DNA from: CAZWKQ01 sp964634005
Lineage (GTDB): Bacteria > Bacteroidota > Bacteroidia > Bacteroidales > JACABE01
NCBI GenBank assembly: GCA_964634005.1
Contig: CAZWKQ010000002.1
Span: 1-64,000 of the forward strand
Direction: 5' to 3'
DNA length: 64,000 nt
This document shows, piece by piece, positions 10,601 to 18,517 of this stretch (positions are counted from its first letter, which is position 1; each line of letters begins with the position of its first letter). A program made the position numbers and the translations under genes. The notes under the pieces are model-generated. The model ran no database searches. It was not told the DNA's origin and worked only from the letters and a program-made list of their open reading frames with translations.

Positions 10601-13600
10601 TATGTAAACGGTTCTAATTTGGCTTATTGGAATAGTGCACATGCTAATTTGGCTTCTTTAAAAGCTGCCAGTGGTAAAGATCAGAACTCTTTATCGGTTA
10701 ATCCAAATTTCAATAGTGTAACCGACTTGCATTTAGTTAATTTCGATTTAGATGGTAAAGCAACTCCTATTCCTTCTATAACAGATGATATTGATGGAGA
10801 TTTAAGAAGTTCTACTCCTGATATAGGTGCAGATGAGTTTGTTTTGCCCGATTATGATGCCGGAGTTACTGCTTTATTACAACCTACGAGTCCAGCCACT
10901 GCCGGATTGCAGAATATTAAAGTACAGGTTAAAAATTTCGGACAGCAAACATTAAGCTCTGTAAACATTTTCTGGAGCGTTAATGGCGTAATGCAAACTC
11001 CATTTGCATTTAATACAAATATTGCATTTGGTTCTACCGATACAGTTACAATAGGAACTTATAACTTTACAACCGGAGTTTATAACTTCAAGATATGGAC
11101 AAATATGCCAAACGGTTATAATGACCAATTAACAGTTAATGATACATTAAATGCTGTTGTAGTTACCTGTGGTGGTCCACTATCAGGGAACTATACTATT
11201 GGAGGTGCCGGTTCGAATTATTTAACCATAAATAATGCTATTCAATCGCTAATCAATTGTGGTGTTAACGGTCCTGTTGTATTTAATATTCAACCCGGAA
11301 ATTATAATGAGCAAATAAATATTCCTGCAATTTCAGGTGCTTCTGCTGTTAATACTATAACTTTCAAATCTCAAAATAATGATAGTTCCAGTGTAATAAT
11401 TACTTTTGCACCAACCAGTTCAAATGCAAATTATGTAATAAAACTCGACGGAGCTGACTTTATCAGATTTAAAAATTTAAGTATAATAAATAACACTCAA
11501 TCTACACTTGGAAGAGTCATAGAATTAACTAATCAGGCCAATTCTAACGAATTCACCAACAATGTTATTCAAACACCAATTTCTACTTCAAGTTCAACTG
11601 CCGGTATCTATTCGTACAATACCAAAGACGAGAGAAATTTAGTTGCTAATAATTTAATAAAAGGTGGTTACTATGGAGTTTATTTCTATGGTGTTGGTTC
11701 TGCTTCGGGTTCAAAAGAAATTGGTAATACAATTATTAACAATGTTATTGAAGATTATTATTATTATGGTATTTATTTGTATTATCAGGATAGTGTAACT
11801 TTAATAGGTAATTCAATAAATAACTCTTCAATTTCAAATTATGCTTATGGTATCTATTCGTATTATTGCGACAACAACCGTTATTTAAAGAATAAAGTTC
11901 GCATGACAAACAATACATATACATACGGAATTTATATGTATTATAATAATAATGGAGGTGGAAACGGAATTGTTGCAAATAATTTTATAAGTCAATCAGT
12001 TGGTATAAATACTGTTTATTTGATTTATAGCAGTACTTCAAGCAATATCAAATATTATTACAACTCATTGAATGTTACCTTAGGTACATCAACAAGTTAT
12101 GCTATGTACTTTACTGGAGGTTCCGGAAATGTACTCAGAAACAACAGCATAGTTAATGTAGGTAACGGTTACACTATTTATGCTTCATCAACAACTGCTA
12201 TAAGTTCAAGTAATTATAACAATTTATATACATCAGGAGCTACACTTGCTTATTGGGGTACTGCATGTTCTAATTTAGCAGCATGGAAAACAGCAAGTAA
12301 CCAAGATGCAAATTCTGTATCAGAAGATCCAAGCTATACTTCAACTCACGATTTACATGTTTATATTCCTACGCTTAATAATATCGGAACTCCTGTTCCT
12401 GAAATAACTGACGATATAGATGGCCAATTACGAAGTACTACAACGCCTGATATTGGTGCTGATGAATATACTCCGCTACCTGTTGATTTAGGCGTAACTG
12501 AAATTTATGAGCCTTCTGTAGCTTATTCACCTGTTGGTTCTAATGTTATCGTTAAAGTTAAAATTAAAAATTTCGGAGCCGATAGCATTAACAATTTCCA
12601 AGTTGTTTATCGTGTTGGAAATGGTCAGCCTGTAAGTTATACATATACAGGTTATCTATTATCCAATAAAACTGACACTGTAATATTCAGTACTCCGTTA
12701 ACTGTTATTCCGAGTGCATTTACAATTAAAGCATACACCATAACAGCCGGAGATGGTAATAATAATAATGATACCGCAATGTTGAATTATTTCGGAGTGC
12801 CTATTAAATCAATTCCTTATTTCGAAAACTTCGACAATAATAATATTCAAGAATGGTTTATTACCGGAGGTCTCAATAATCAATGGGAAAGAGGTGTGCC
12901 TAATGCTTCAGTAATTAATAGTGCATATAGTTCACCTAATGTTTGGGCTACTAAACTTAATGGTAATTATGCTAATAACAGTTACAGCGTACTTTATACT
13001 CCTATGTTTAACAATTCGATATTTAAAGTTGATACTCTTATTTTCAGACACTGGGTAGATGCAGAAAATAATAAAGACGGAGGTAGTATCGAGTATTTGA
13101 ATAATGCAGGAGCATGGAAACCATTGGGTTCTAACAATCCTAATGATACAAATGCCGTAAACTGGTATAATTCTACTGTTTCAAATATGTGGACAGGTTC
13201 TACTAACGGATGGGTTGAATCTAAGTATAAAATTTTCAACCTTCCTGATGTTGGAGCAAACTTACAATTCCGCTTTATTTTCACAACTGACGGAACAAAC
13301 AACCAGAATGGCTGGGCTATTGATAACTTCCAATTAACATTGGCACAAATACCATACGATGCAGGAGTTGTAAACATCGTGTCACCAACAACTTCAAATC
13401 TTGGAGATACAATTCAACCGGTAGTTACTATTAAAAATCATGGATTGACTGCTTTAACAAGTATTCCGGTTAAATATAGCATTAATGGTCAATTGGTTGC
13501 AACCGAAAACTGGACAGGTTCATTAGCGCCAGGAGCTACTACTAATTATACTTTCACTCAGAAGTATAAAATAATGACTCAACCTAGCTACAAACTATGT

Positions 13601-14578
13601 GCTTGGACAGCTCTAACTAATGATTATTATGTTGGCAATGACAGTAGTTGCAACATTATTAGTGTTGGTCCTTCATTGAAAGATGTGGGTGTAACGGCAA
13701 TAATAAATCCTCGCGATACTATGTTCCCGGGTTCTGTTGTTCAGGTTAAAATAGTTATTAAGAATTTTGGTTCACAGCCTGTTTCTTCAGTACCTGTTTA
13801 TTACAAAAGAGGAAGTATAGTTTATCCGACCGAAACATGGACCGGAACTCCTTTGAATATGGGGGATACAGCCGTTTACGTATTTAGTAATACTTTCAAT
13901 GTTCCATTGGGTGGTCAATTTGCATTCTCGGCATATACTGAACTTCCGGGCGATGCTTACCCGACCAATGATGTTTTAATTAGGAGTATAGCTATAAGTA
14001 ATAGTGTTTTACCAAGTGCAGCAGGAAATATTACTTCAACTGCAGCTCCTTACTATGGTGATACTGTATGTTACAATACTACTGTTCCATACAGCGTAGA
14101 ATTAATTCCAAATGCAACATCTTATTCATGGAATTATACCGGAACCGGTGTTACGATAAATGGTGGTAGTACAAATAGTATAACAATAACATTCAGCAAT
14201 ACAGCCACCGATGGTATTTTAACTGTAAAGGGTGTAAATAGTGCAGGCGAAGGACAGGTTTCGCAACCGTTTAGTATTAAAGTTTTGGCTTGTTCAGGTA
14301 TAAACGATTCTGAAAATGACAAATTATGGTTAGGTCAGAATATGCCGAACCCGACAAGTGCTGATACTAAATTCGAGTATTATCTTCCTTCTGACGGTGA
14401 TGTTACGATTGAAGTAATTAACTTGCTTGGTCAAACTGTTTACAATTCTACTATGAATAAAACTAACGGTAAGCATACTCACATACTCGATGTTTCTACA
14501 ATGCCCGATGGTATTTATTATTATTCATTAACTTTCAAAGGAAATCGTTTAGTTAAGAGAATGGTGGTAAATAAATAG
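1652..14578 (+). CDS. Giant exported beta-helix/Ig-like modular protein with T9SS sorting domain
   Basis: A 4308-residue surface or secreted protein. Residues 1-20 form a signal peptide. A MAM/jelly-roll-like domain follows (about 25-210). Four right-handed beta-helix modules of about 430 residues start at about 607, 1147, 2643 and 3173, each opening with a Cys and a G-N/T-F/Y-T-[IV]-G motif. CARDB/Ig-like linkers (D-A/V-G starts) lie between. In the middle are Ig-like domains (about 1962 and 2300) and a discoidin-like domain (about 2047-2165). A second MAM-like domain (about 3720-3900), a PKD-like domain (about 4120-4215) and a T9SS type A sorting domain (about 4226-4308, ending VKRMVVNK) complete it. 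The helices carry stacked Tyr-rich rungs such as FYYYGMYLYYQDS. No catalytic site is seen; adhesion or glycan binding is inferred. Confidence 0.9.
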   Translation: MRKLLFLLVIFISIARVQSQTQVVFSEDFELPSLGDSVQSSTNPAGGGQWTITTNLKNTGSRADSVGVTPGYATYLTTNSFSTLGKSKVVLQFAHICKLFYSDGGQIQYSIDGGTTWIQLLQSQYLGSGTLINHRFSESSYSADWYSGDTITKPNNSWWKTERYDLSSVAANQANVKIRFWFVDGGIQGAEGRYGWLIDDIKVFASDNELTPPSITLKQPVYKDTIYVTGPFDIDAFVKDSSGVSNVQLIYNINGGANLVQAMTHMGDSTYETDIPSIAYNNVVNYRVVASDIYNNVSSAPSSFNSFLVKKGSPNIQIGTTTTSGLFSPIYIASSTSTYLYSYNAMLFTKSEIKSGGTIESFAFNKTDAQGYTLGNATLRIYAKGVPIDYVPQTFTDYLAMRNGAIKVYENTAQNLNTTAGWQTFTCNTGSLFNYTGAENLMLFVEWYRPGNATGAVNWQINTAVGMSSCFYGASSVPDQVNTTGQRANIKINFQSSNAAIDATVLNFTTPQNPALAGQNIPVGVRIKNLGSTNLTQANVHWSLDGVYQGVEQWVGVLPQDFVSSTINLGTINLTVGPHTLKAWTSMPNGVQDESPSNDTISYSFFACQNLTGTFTVGTPTSDFPTIADVFTALNNCGISGPVTFKLASGTYNQQLIFPLFNNVSATNTITFESASGNPDSVVFQYNAAGTADNFVLRFEGSRYIKVKNITFKSLNSTNGRVVELANGASFNTVEGCKLLMPPTTSTTVSGIYNASSTYEHGNIIKNNIIQGGYYGIYFYGASSNKEKGNYFEGNTITNFYYYGMYLYYQDSTVAIGNTISNPTNTTAYGLYSYYTDNTTYLKNRILMNASTTNYCMYLYYNNQNGGNSLVANNFVSQSVGTSTVYGIYSYASSNMKYYYNSVNVTAGTTSGYAFYVYGASSTAGVKIKNNNFVNTGGGYAYYISTTAAVDSSNYNNIFATGNFAYWGAARANLAALQAASGKDQNSVSMNPQYSSVTDLHINNYSLVAIGTPTPEVSDDIDGELRSVTPTIGADEISIPTVDAGIFKINNPQTMITSLNQDIKVTIRTIGTTPLTSAVIKWSVNGVMQTPYNWTGYLPQFAVDSLVIANYTFNLGISTIKVWTESPNNSVDGFPLNDTATLTLYACGGPLSGNYTIGPNGDYTTFNNAIMALNSCGIDGAVIFEVSPGIYNEQLNFNLIQGVSATNTITFVSANNDSTSVIVDAGANSLGNFAARFNAAQYITIEKITLRNTIVTGRVIDITNASKYITIKGCIIQSSPGSTSSTSAGVYSGSTKDDYITLRNNQISGGYYGIYLYGVSTSSKEVGNTIEGNNIVDFYYYGMYLYYQDSIKVISNIVRNASNSGVVYAMYSYYSDNGRFLKNDFRISGTSSTYIMYFYYNNNSGGNSLVANNFVSQSVGTSTVYGLYSYTSSNMNYYYNSVNITKGSTSGYAFYITGGSNCNLVNNILVNTGGGYAYYASSTTALSQSNYNNIYTTGANYAYWGTACANLTALKAASGKDQNSIAIDPIFYSVNDLHTDNVGLFAKGTSISAVTDDIDGQTRAAIPCIGADEFIVFPNDARLKAVYTFGKLPNQVATPHQVRAIIKNMGSNNLNNLNVTLNITGSNTFTNVKTISTLLSGAEDTITFDGFIPSSLGLNNVNVSLPNDDNLSNNVFNYRQEVTDSLYAYADTTAPSTYLGFNTGSGLFVAKYNINGSRLIHSVDIYITNSNTVGQRMYAVVLGTNGDIIDTSYSKIITANDVNKWVNFVMANPSSTLTTNNFVYVGLAQTVGTGGYYPLGCQKEEFTRRGAFYYTTSLTGGSLIETTQFGRFMIQANLALPANYDASMAELVSPQTNCGLGNETVVVKVLNSGIMPIYGSQHGLTVYYALRDANNQLTGIVMQAVNDTILPAQSKNITFTTPVNIPALTADSNYRFVTWVKLNNDPYITNDTLNKIVRSKFTPPAPIVNSPVNVGFGYSATLTAISNDTVQWFANINDTVPIYTGATYITPALNSSTTYYARATTSSGSAANIGLTAVSTHSGGGASPSYGPELYNDGIIPAYGSSGTGIWGWTSTNGWIEYTWTTPKRINKVVFYKDNRPMSTCTFQYWNGTSYVDFYSYNNSAVQDSVTFPVVITTKLRFNNIAGSSNPNFREIQVFESLVEGCSSPKVPVVVNVVPAFDARVSEIITPNSGCGLTNQQVKVKIKNTGNLNIYGNQNVLTASYGLRLNNNIVNVVTQQVTDTLLAGDSLILTFNTPLTLIATNQLDSNYKVVSWTTLVNDINPNNDSTTKNVLSKYTPPSPSVSNVTVNYGSPATFTIPTNDSIYWYANAFDTVPIFSGNTFTTPPLYDTTTYYVAAGQVQLGPGPSQFVGPLDNTIGSGGTIGATSYSQIFDVLSPTGITILKVDVYPATAGSAFTMVIKNSGGTVIQSYSGVTTVANIKETIPVNFQVPAGTGYQLGYTSGPSFYRNTSGAVYPYTIPGVISITGNTFSSGQNYWYNAYKWEVSVGMTGSVATGCASAKVPATAYVTGIPALDIAVNSISEPVGNIQSGVSTPVRARIINYGTTTVNSATISWSVNGVVQTPATFTGLNLANGQVSAPLLLGNYTFAGGPSTIKAWSSQPNNQADMFPANDTASSSVMGCMSGNFTIGTGGTFPTFTAALNAINAVGICGNVIFDVLPGTYNEALVINQINNMGPNVTLTFRSQNGNNTSVILTNSTGNAVITLNGADYVRFEKMSIIGTGSITAAVSLTAGATNNIFDGNIIEIPPATSSTYRAINSTSTGADNYNQFINNRIKGGYYCVYWYGSSTLRKVGNQFINNVISDFYYYGLYLYYNDSLTISRNTIMNAPSSGSVYGLYSYYTDKSIFTKNKVMLNGSSTNYCMYFYYNNNSSGSSLVANNFVSQSIGTGVYGIYNYYSNNINYYYNSVNVTGGSSSYYAFYSSGGSNNNVVNNIFSNTGGGYAYYISTVAGINQSNYNNFYVNGSNLAYWNSAHANLASLKAASGKDQNSLSVNPNFNSVTDLHLVNFDLDGKATPIPSITDDIDGDLRSSTPDIGADEFVLPDYDAGVTALLQPTSPATAGLQNIKVQVKNFGQQTLSSVNIFWSVNGVMQTPFAFNTNIAFGSTDTVTIGTYNFTTGVYNFKIWTNMPNGYNDQLTVNDTLNAVVVTCGGPLSGNYTIGGAGSNYLTINNAIQSLINCGVNGPVVFNIQPGNYNEQINIPAISGASAVNTITFKSQNNDSSSVIITFAPTSSNANYVIKLDGADFIRFKNLSIINNTQSTLGRVIELTNQANSNEFTNNVIQTPISTSSSTAGIYSYNTKDERNLVANNLIKGGYYGVYFYGVGSASGSKEIGNTIINNVIEDYYYYGIYLYYQDSVTLIGNSINNSSISNYAYGIYSYYCDNNRYLKNKVRMTNNTYTYGIYMYYNNNGGGNGIVANNFISQSVGINTVYLIYSSTSSNIKYYYNSLNVTLGTSTSYAMYFTGGSGNVLRNNSIVNVGNGYTIYASSTTAISSSNYNNLYTSGATLAYWGTACSNLAAWKTASNQDANSVSEDPSYTSTHDLHVYIPTLNNIGTPVPEITDDIDGQLRSTTTPDIGADEYTPLPVDLGVTEIYEPSVAYSPVGSNVIVKVKIKNFGADSINNFQVVYRVGNGQPVSYTYTGYLLSNKTDTVIFSTPLTVIPSAFTIKAYTITAGDGNNNNDTAMLNYFGVPIKSIPYFENFDNNNIQEWFITGGLNNQWERGVPNASVINSAYSSPNVWATKLNGNYANNSYSVLYTPMFNNSIFKVDTLIFRHWVDAENNKDGGSIEYLNNAGAWKPLGSNNPNDTNAVNWYNSTVSNMWTGSTNGWVESKYKIFNLPDVGANLQFRFIFTTDGTNNQNGWAIDNFQLTLAQIPYDAGVVNIVSPTTSNLGDTIQPVVTIKNHGLTALTSIPVKYSINGQLVATENWTGSLAPGATTNYTFTQKYKIMTQPSYKLCAWTALTNDYYVGNDSSCNIISVGPSLKDVGVTAIINPRDTMFPGSVVQVKIVIKNFGSQPVSSVPVYYKRGSIVYPTETWTGTPLNMGDTAVYVFSNTFNVPLGGQFAFSAYTELPGDAYPTNDVLIRSIAISNSVLPSAAGNITSTAAPYYGDTVCYNTTVPYSVELIPNATSYSWNYTGTGVTINGGSTNSITITFSNTATDGILTVKGVNSAGEGQVSQPFSIKVLACSGINDSENDKLWLGQNMPNPTSADTKFEYYLPSDGDVTIEVINLLGQTVYNSTMNKTNGKHTHILDVSTMPDGIYYYSLTFKGNRLVKRMVVNK

Positions 14579-14597
14579 GGATTGACTGAATACAAAT

Positions 14598-14630
14598 AAA
14601 AAGAGGCTGCTCTAAAAGCAGCCTCTTTTT
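14598..14630. terminator. Bidirectional intrinsic terminator
   Basis: Stem AAAAAGAGGCTGC/GCAGCCTCTTTTT with loop TCTAAAA. A-run and T-run on the two sides let it act for both the giant gene (plus) and the convergent malic enzyme gene (minus). Confidence 0.88.
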
Positions 14631-14665
14631 TATAGTTGAATTAAAAAAAGATTTATTCTAAAGTA

Positions 14666-16120
14666 TTAAGAAACTTGTTCAATAGCCCATTTAAGTGCTG
14701 ATTCAAGCATTTCGGCCGGAGGTTCTTTTATAAAGCCGTTATTTGTAATATGATGTACAAGATTGCGTGAATTTTCAATGTCTTTTTTGGCAATTTCATA
14801 CGCTTTTTCTCTAGTAATAATTACTCTGGCAACACCATCTTCAATAGCTTGCATGGCAACGTCTGCAGCTTCAACAGGAAATACATCTGCTTCTTCCATT
14901 GTCGGAACAATATTATCGATGTTTATTCCTCTTTTTTCTGCAAAATCGGCAAGAGAATGGGCAGCAGCAATGGCCATGTTATCGGTAATTTTTTTGGCTC
15001 TAACCATCAATGCTCCTTTGAGAATACCCGGAAAACCTATTGAATTATTAACTTGATTAGGGAAATCTCCTCTTCCTGTTGCAACTATGTATGCTCCGGC
15101 TTCTTTGGCTGCATAAGGATAGATTTCGGGTACCGGGTTTGCACATACGAAAACTATTGATTTTGGTGCCATTACCTGTATCCATTCTTTTTTAACGGTA
15201 TCAGGTCCGGGAGTGGATAGTGATATCAGTACATCTGCTCCTTTCATAGCCTCTTCCATAGTGTTGATTTTTTGCGGATTAGTACTTAAACAAAGTTCCC
15301 ATTTCCTGTAAAACCTTTTATCTTCCTCAATATCTTTTCTGTCAGAATGTAACGCTCCTTTTGAATCGAAAATGATTATATTTTCAGGTTTGGCACCGTC
15401 GGCTATAATAAGTCTTGCAATGGTTGTATTTGATGCTCCTGCACCAAAAAGAACTATCTTGGTTTCAGATATTTTTCTGTTTGTCAGCTTTAATGCGTTA
15501 AGCAATCCTGCTAATGTAACACAAGCTGTTCCCTGAGCATCATCATGCCAAACAGGAATATCGCACTCCTCTCTTAAAACATCAAGAACTTTAAAACAAT
15601 TTGGTTGTGAAATATCTTCTAAATTTACTGCCCCAAAGCTGTGTTGAACCATTTTAACAAAATCAATAATCTTGTCAGGGTTGTTTTTACCTGTGTTATC
15701 TTTACTGTCTATGCAAAGTGCAACAGCATCAACTCCTCCGAGATATTTCATCAGAAATGCTTTTCCCTCCATAACTCCTAATCCTCCCGGAGGCGTGCAA
15801 TCTCCGTCTCCCAATACTCTAGTCGAATCGCTGACTACGGCTACTAAATTGCCTCGGTTGCTCAGTTCATATGAAGTATCGTTGTTATCTCTAATGTTTG
15901 TCGAAATCTTTGATACACCGGGTGTATACCATACATTAAACCAATTAAACCCGAAAACCGGAGCTTTTGGTACAGTTTGAATTTTTCCGCCATAAAACTT
16001 GTGTGCATCCTCGGATAAGCGTTTTAAAAAAAGTGTTTTTGCTTTTGCAATTTGCTCATTTGTAAATGTATCGGGGAAAACTCTGTCAAGATTTTCCAAG
16101 TTTGATTTTATTTTTTCCAT
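14666..16120 (-). CDS. Malic enzyme (NAD(P)-dependent, decarboxylating)
   Basis: Converts malate to pyruvate and CO2 with reduction of NAD(P) in the cytoplasm. The 484-residue protein has the small bacterial malic enzyme architecture. The catalytic Tyr lies in WYTPGVSK (Tyr65), the general-base Lys in VMEGKAF (Lys120), metal-binding acids in NLED (167-170) and HDDAQGT (192-198), and a Rossmann motif FGAGASN (225-231) before the NAD(P) domain. There is no phosphotransacetylase domain, so this is not the long MaeB form. Cofactor preference cannot be read reliably. It lies divergent to PEP carboxykinase, so the two genes managing the C3/C4 node share one intergenic region. Confidence 0.93.
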   Translation of the reverse strand: MEKIKSNLENLDRVFPDTFTNEQIAKAKTLFLKRLSEDAHKFYGGKIQTVPKAPVFGFNWFNVWYTPGVSKISTNIRDNNDTSYELSNRGNLVAVVSDSTRVLGDGDCTPPGGLGVMEGKAFLMKYLGGVDAVALCIDSKDNTGKNNPDKIIDFVKMVQHSFGAVNLEDISQPNCFKVLDVLREECDIPVWHDDAQGTACVTLAGLLNALKLTNRKISETKIVLFGAGASNTTIARLIIADGAKPENIIIFDSKGALHSDRKDIEEDKRFYRKWELCLSTNPQKINTMEEAMKGADVLISLSTPGPDTVKKEWIQVMAPKSIVFVCANPVPEIYPYAAKEAGAYIVATGRGDFPNQVNNSIGFPGILKGALMVRAKKITDNMAIAAAHSLADFAEKRGINIDNIVPTMEEADVFPVEAADVAMQAIEDGVARVIITREKAYEIAKKDIENSRNLVHHITNNGFIKEPPAEMLESALKWAIEQVS

Positions 16121-16183
16121 AATAAATCTTTTTGAAATAAGTATTTCTATAATTTAATGTTAATATCTAAAACATCTTTTTCA

Positions 16184-16214
16184 CAAAAGTAAAAAAATAA
16201 AATAATTTTTTAAA
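16184..16214 (-). promoter_or_regulatory. Promoter of the malic enzyme gene
   Basis: On the minus strand, TACTTTTG (16191 to 16184) matches the Bacteroidota -7 box and TTTA (16214 to 16211) lies 19 bases upstream as the -33 box. The leader would be about 55-60 nt. Confidence 0.55.
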
Positions 16215-16251
16215 AAATTAATAACATTCATTTCAAAAATTAAAAAATGTG

Positions 16252-16259
16252 TATTTTTG
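16252..16259 (+). promoter_or_regulatory. Candidate -7 box for pckA
   Basis: TATTTTTG matches TAnnTTTG. No convincing -33 box at 19 bases, although TTTC lies at 17 bases. It would give a leader of about 110 nt. Confidence 0.35.
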
Positions 16260-16376
16260 TTCATATAAATTCAAATTGCTTGTAAATATTGTGCTGTACA
16301 TTTTAATTTAATGTAGAGTATTGGTTTTGTTTTTATTAAATAGTTATATAATTGTTGTATATCGAAAATTGAAATT

Positions 16377-18002
16377 ATGGAAAAAATTAAATCTGCTTTA
16401 AGGTCTTATGGGTTAAACGATATTGAAAATATTTATTATAACCTTTCTTACGATGAATTATTCGAACACGAAACCAATCCTGAATTGGAAGGATATGAAA
16501 AAGGATTTGTTACTAATACCGGAGCTGTTGCAGTAGATACAGGGATTTTTACCGGACGTTCACCAAAAGACAAATATATAGTAGAAGAAGATGAGTCAAA
16601 ATCAAATATTTGGTGGGCTAATCCAAACAGAAAATCTTCTGATAATAAACCTCTTAGTGAAGAAATATGGAAAGAATTGTACAATAATTCGGTAAATCAG
16701 CTAAATGGAAAAAAAATATATGTAATGGACGGATTTGCCGGGGCTAATGAAGATAGCAGACTAAAAATTAGGGTTGTTACTGAAGTGGCTTGGATGGCAC
16801 ATTTTGTAAAAAATATGTTTATTCGTCCAACAGAAGAAGAACTTAAAAATTTCGAACCCGATTTTGTAATGCTTAATGCTTGTAAAACTACAAATAAGAG
16901 ATGGCAAGAACATAATATGAACAGCGATGTATATGTTGTATTCAATATAAAAGAAAGAAAAGCTGTTGTAGGTGGTACTTGGTACGGTGGTGAAATTAAA
17001 AAAGGCTTCTTTTCAATTATGAACTATTTCCTTCCGCTTAAAGGTATAGCTTCTATGCACTGCTCAGCAAATATGGGAAAAGATGGCGATGTAGCTATTT
17101 TCTTCGGACTTTCGGGTACCGGAAAAACTACCCTTTCAGCCGATCCCAAAAGAATGCTTATTGGCGATGATGAACACGGTTGGGATGATAACGGTATCTT
17201 CAATTTCGAAGGAGGTTGTTATGCAAAATGCATAAATTTAAGCAAAGAAAATGAGCCTGATATCTACAATTCAATAAAAAGGGATGCTTTGCTCGAAAAC
17301 GTGGTTTATGACCCAAATACCGGCGAAATTCTTTTCAATGATTCGTCGAAAACAGAAAATACAAGAGTTTCTTATCCGATTTATCATATAAAAAACATTG
17401 TAAAGCCTGTTTCGAGAGGTGGTCATGCAAAGAAAATCATTTTCTTGACTGCAGATGCTTTTGGTGTGTTGCCTCCTGTAGCAAAACTTACCAAAGAACA
17501 AACAATGTATCAGTTTTTAAGCGGCTATACTGCTAAAGTTGCAGGAACAGAAAGAGGAATAAAAGAACCAACACCAACTTTTTCTTCATGTTTTGGAGCT
17601 GCATTTTTACTCCTCCATCCAACTGTTTATGCCCGTGAACTCGCCAAAAAGATAGAAGAACATGGAACTTCAGCATATCTTGTTAATACCGGTTGGATAG
17701 GTGGACCTTACGGAATCGGAAAAAGAATTGATATTCCATCTACAAGGGCTATTATCGATGCTATTCTTGATGGCTCACTCGATAATGCAGATTATGATAT
17801 TTTACCGATTTTCAATCTTGCCATTCCCAAAAATGTTAACAATGTTAATTCTAAATTATTAAATCCCAGAAATTTATGGGAAAATCCATTAGATTGGGAT
17901 GTAGCTGCAAAAAATCTGGCTGAAAAATTTATCAAGAATTTTGAAAACTTTACCGATAACGAAGAGGGTAGAGCATTAGTAGCTGCCGGTCCTAAGATTT
18001 AA
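16377..18002 (+). CDS. pckA: Phosphoenolpyruvate carboxykinase (ATP)
   Basis: Interconverts oxaloacetate + ATP and PEP + CO2 + ADP; in anaerobic Bacteroidota it often runs toward oxaloacetate for fumarate respiration, in others toward gluconeogenesis. The 541 residues are the usual length. Visible motifs are the substrate-binding TGRSPKD (59-65), GGEIKKG with its metal/substrate Lys (204-210), the P-loop GLSGTGKTT (244-252) and the kinase-2 motif IGDDEHGW (262-269). Nucleotide specificity for ATP follows from the family with this P-loop. It is divergent from malic enzyme. Confidence 0.97.
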   Translation: MEKIKSALRSYGLNDIENIYYNLSYDELFEHETNPELEGYEKGFVTNTGAVAVDTGIFTGRSPKDKYIVEEDESKSNIWWANPNRKSSDNKPLSEEIWKELYNNSVNQLNGKKIYVMDGFAGANEDSRLKIRVVTEVAWMAHFVKNMFIRPTEEELKNFEPDFVMLNACKTTNKRWQEHNMNSDVYVVFNIKERKAVVGGTWYGGEIKKGFFSIMNYFLPLKGIASMHCSANMGKDGDVAIFFGLSGTGKTTLSADPKRMLIGDDEHGWDDNGIFNFEGGCYAKCINLSKENEPDIYNSIKRDALLENVVYDPNTGEILFNDSSKTENTRVSYPIYHIKNIVKPVSRGGHAKKIIFLTADAFGVLPPVAKLTKEQTMYQFLSGYTAKVAGTERGIKEPTPTFSSCFGAAFLLLHPTVYARELAKKIEEHGTSAYLVNTGWIGGPYGIGKRIDIPSTRAIIDAILDGSLDNADYDILPIFNLAIPKNVNNVNSKLLNPRNLWENPLDWDVAAKNLAEKFIKNFENFTDNEEGRALVAAGPKI

Positions 18003-18012
18003 TATTCTTAGG
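17991..18012 (+). terminator. Hairpin spanning the pckA stop codon
   Basis: CCTAAGA/TCTTAGG perfect 7-bp stem with loop TTTAATAT includes the stop codon at 18000-18002. The T-run after it is short (three T), so termination may be weak. Confidence 0.4.
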
Positions 18013-18042
18013 TTTAACTTATTAAATCGTGCTTTTTATTAG

Positions 18043-18450
18043 TTAATCTGCTTCAATTTGAAGTTGTTGCAGATATTGTTTGCCGCTTATGTTTTTTATA
18101 AGAAAGTAAACTCTAAAGTTTCCTTTTTGAGTAATCAAATTGCCAATAATGTAATTAGAACCGTCGGAAGAAGTGCCTTGATGTTTTATTTCAAATGATT
18201 TTGGAGTATTTTTTGAAAAAAAATCTTTTAAAATTTGTTCTGCCTGAGCTTTACTGAATGTGCCTTCTTTATCCTGTACACTTATATCAATAGTGTTGTA
18301 AAAATATTGAGAAAGTTCAGTAGCATTTCCTTTTCTTATTGCTTCGGCAATACTCCTGACTATATCGGCATCATTTGTTTTGGCAAACAAATGAAATATA
18401 AAAAACATTACTGATGATAGAAATAATATTATTGATAGTTTGTTTTTCAT
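18043..18450 (-). CDS. DUF4783 family exported protein
   Basis: A 135-residue protein of the DUF4783 family (NTF2-like fold) found in Bacteroidota; function unknown. It has an N-terminal signal peptide (basic MKNK then a hydrophobic stretch to about 23, FHLFA) and the family pattern DIVRSIAEAIRKGN followed by LSQYF and DISV, with a later GNLITQKGNFRVYFLIK strand pair. The longer frame begins at a TTG at 18462, but the ATG at 18450 gives a better signal peptide and was chosen. Convergent with pckA, divergent from rlmH. Confidence 0.82.
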   Translation of the reverse strand: MKNKLSIILFLSSVMFFIFHLFAKTNDADIVRSIAEAIRKGNATELSQYFYNTIDISVQDKEGTFSKAQAEQILKDFFSKNTPKSFEIKHQGTSSDGSNYIIGNLITQKGNFRVYFLIKNISGKQYLQQLQIEAD

Positions 18451-18517
18451 TTTGATATGCAAGTATTTAATTTAAACTATTTTAATATCAAAAATTGAAC
18501 CAATTTCCAATATTTTT

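Noticed and set aside
12994..13377. Minus-strand open frame of 127 codons inside the giant gene
   Set aside because: Antisense to a well-defined MAM-like domain and without family resemblance; a composition effect.
15672..15980. Plus-strand open frame of 102 codons opposite malic enzyme
   Set aside because: Lies entirely over conserved malic enzyme motifs on the other strand; no independent support.
14666..16120. Malic enzyme as the long MaeB fusion with phosphotransacetylase
   Set aside because: The protein ends at 484 residues, before any phosphotransacetylase-like domain.
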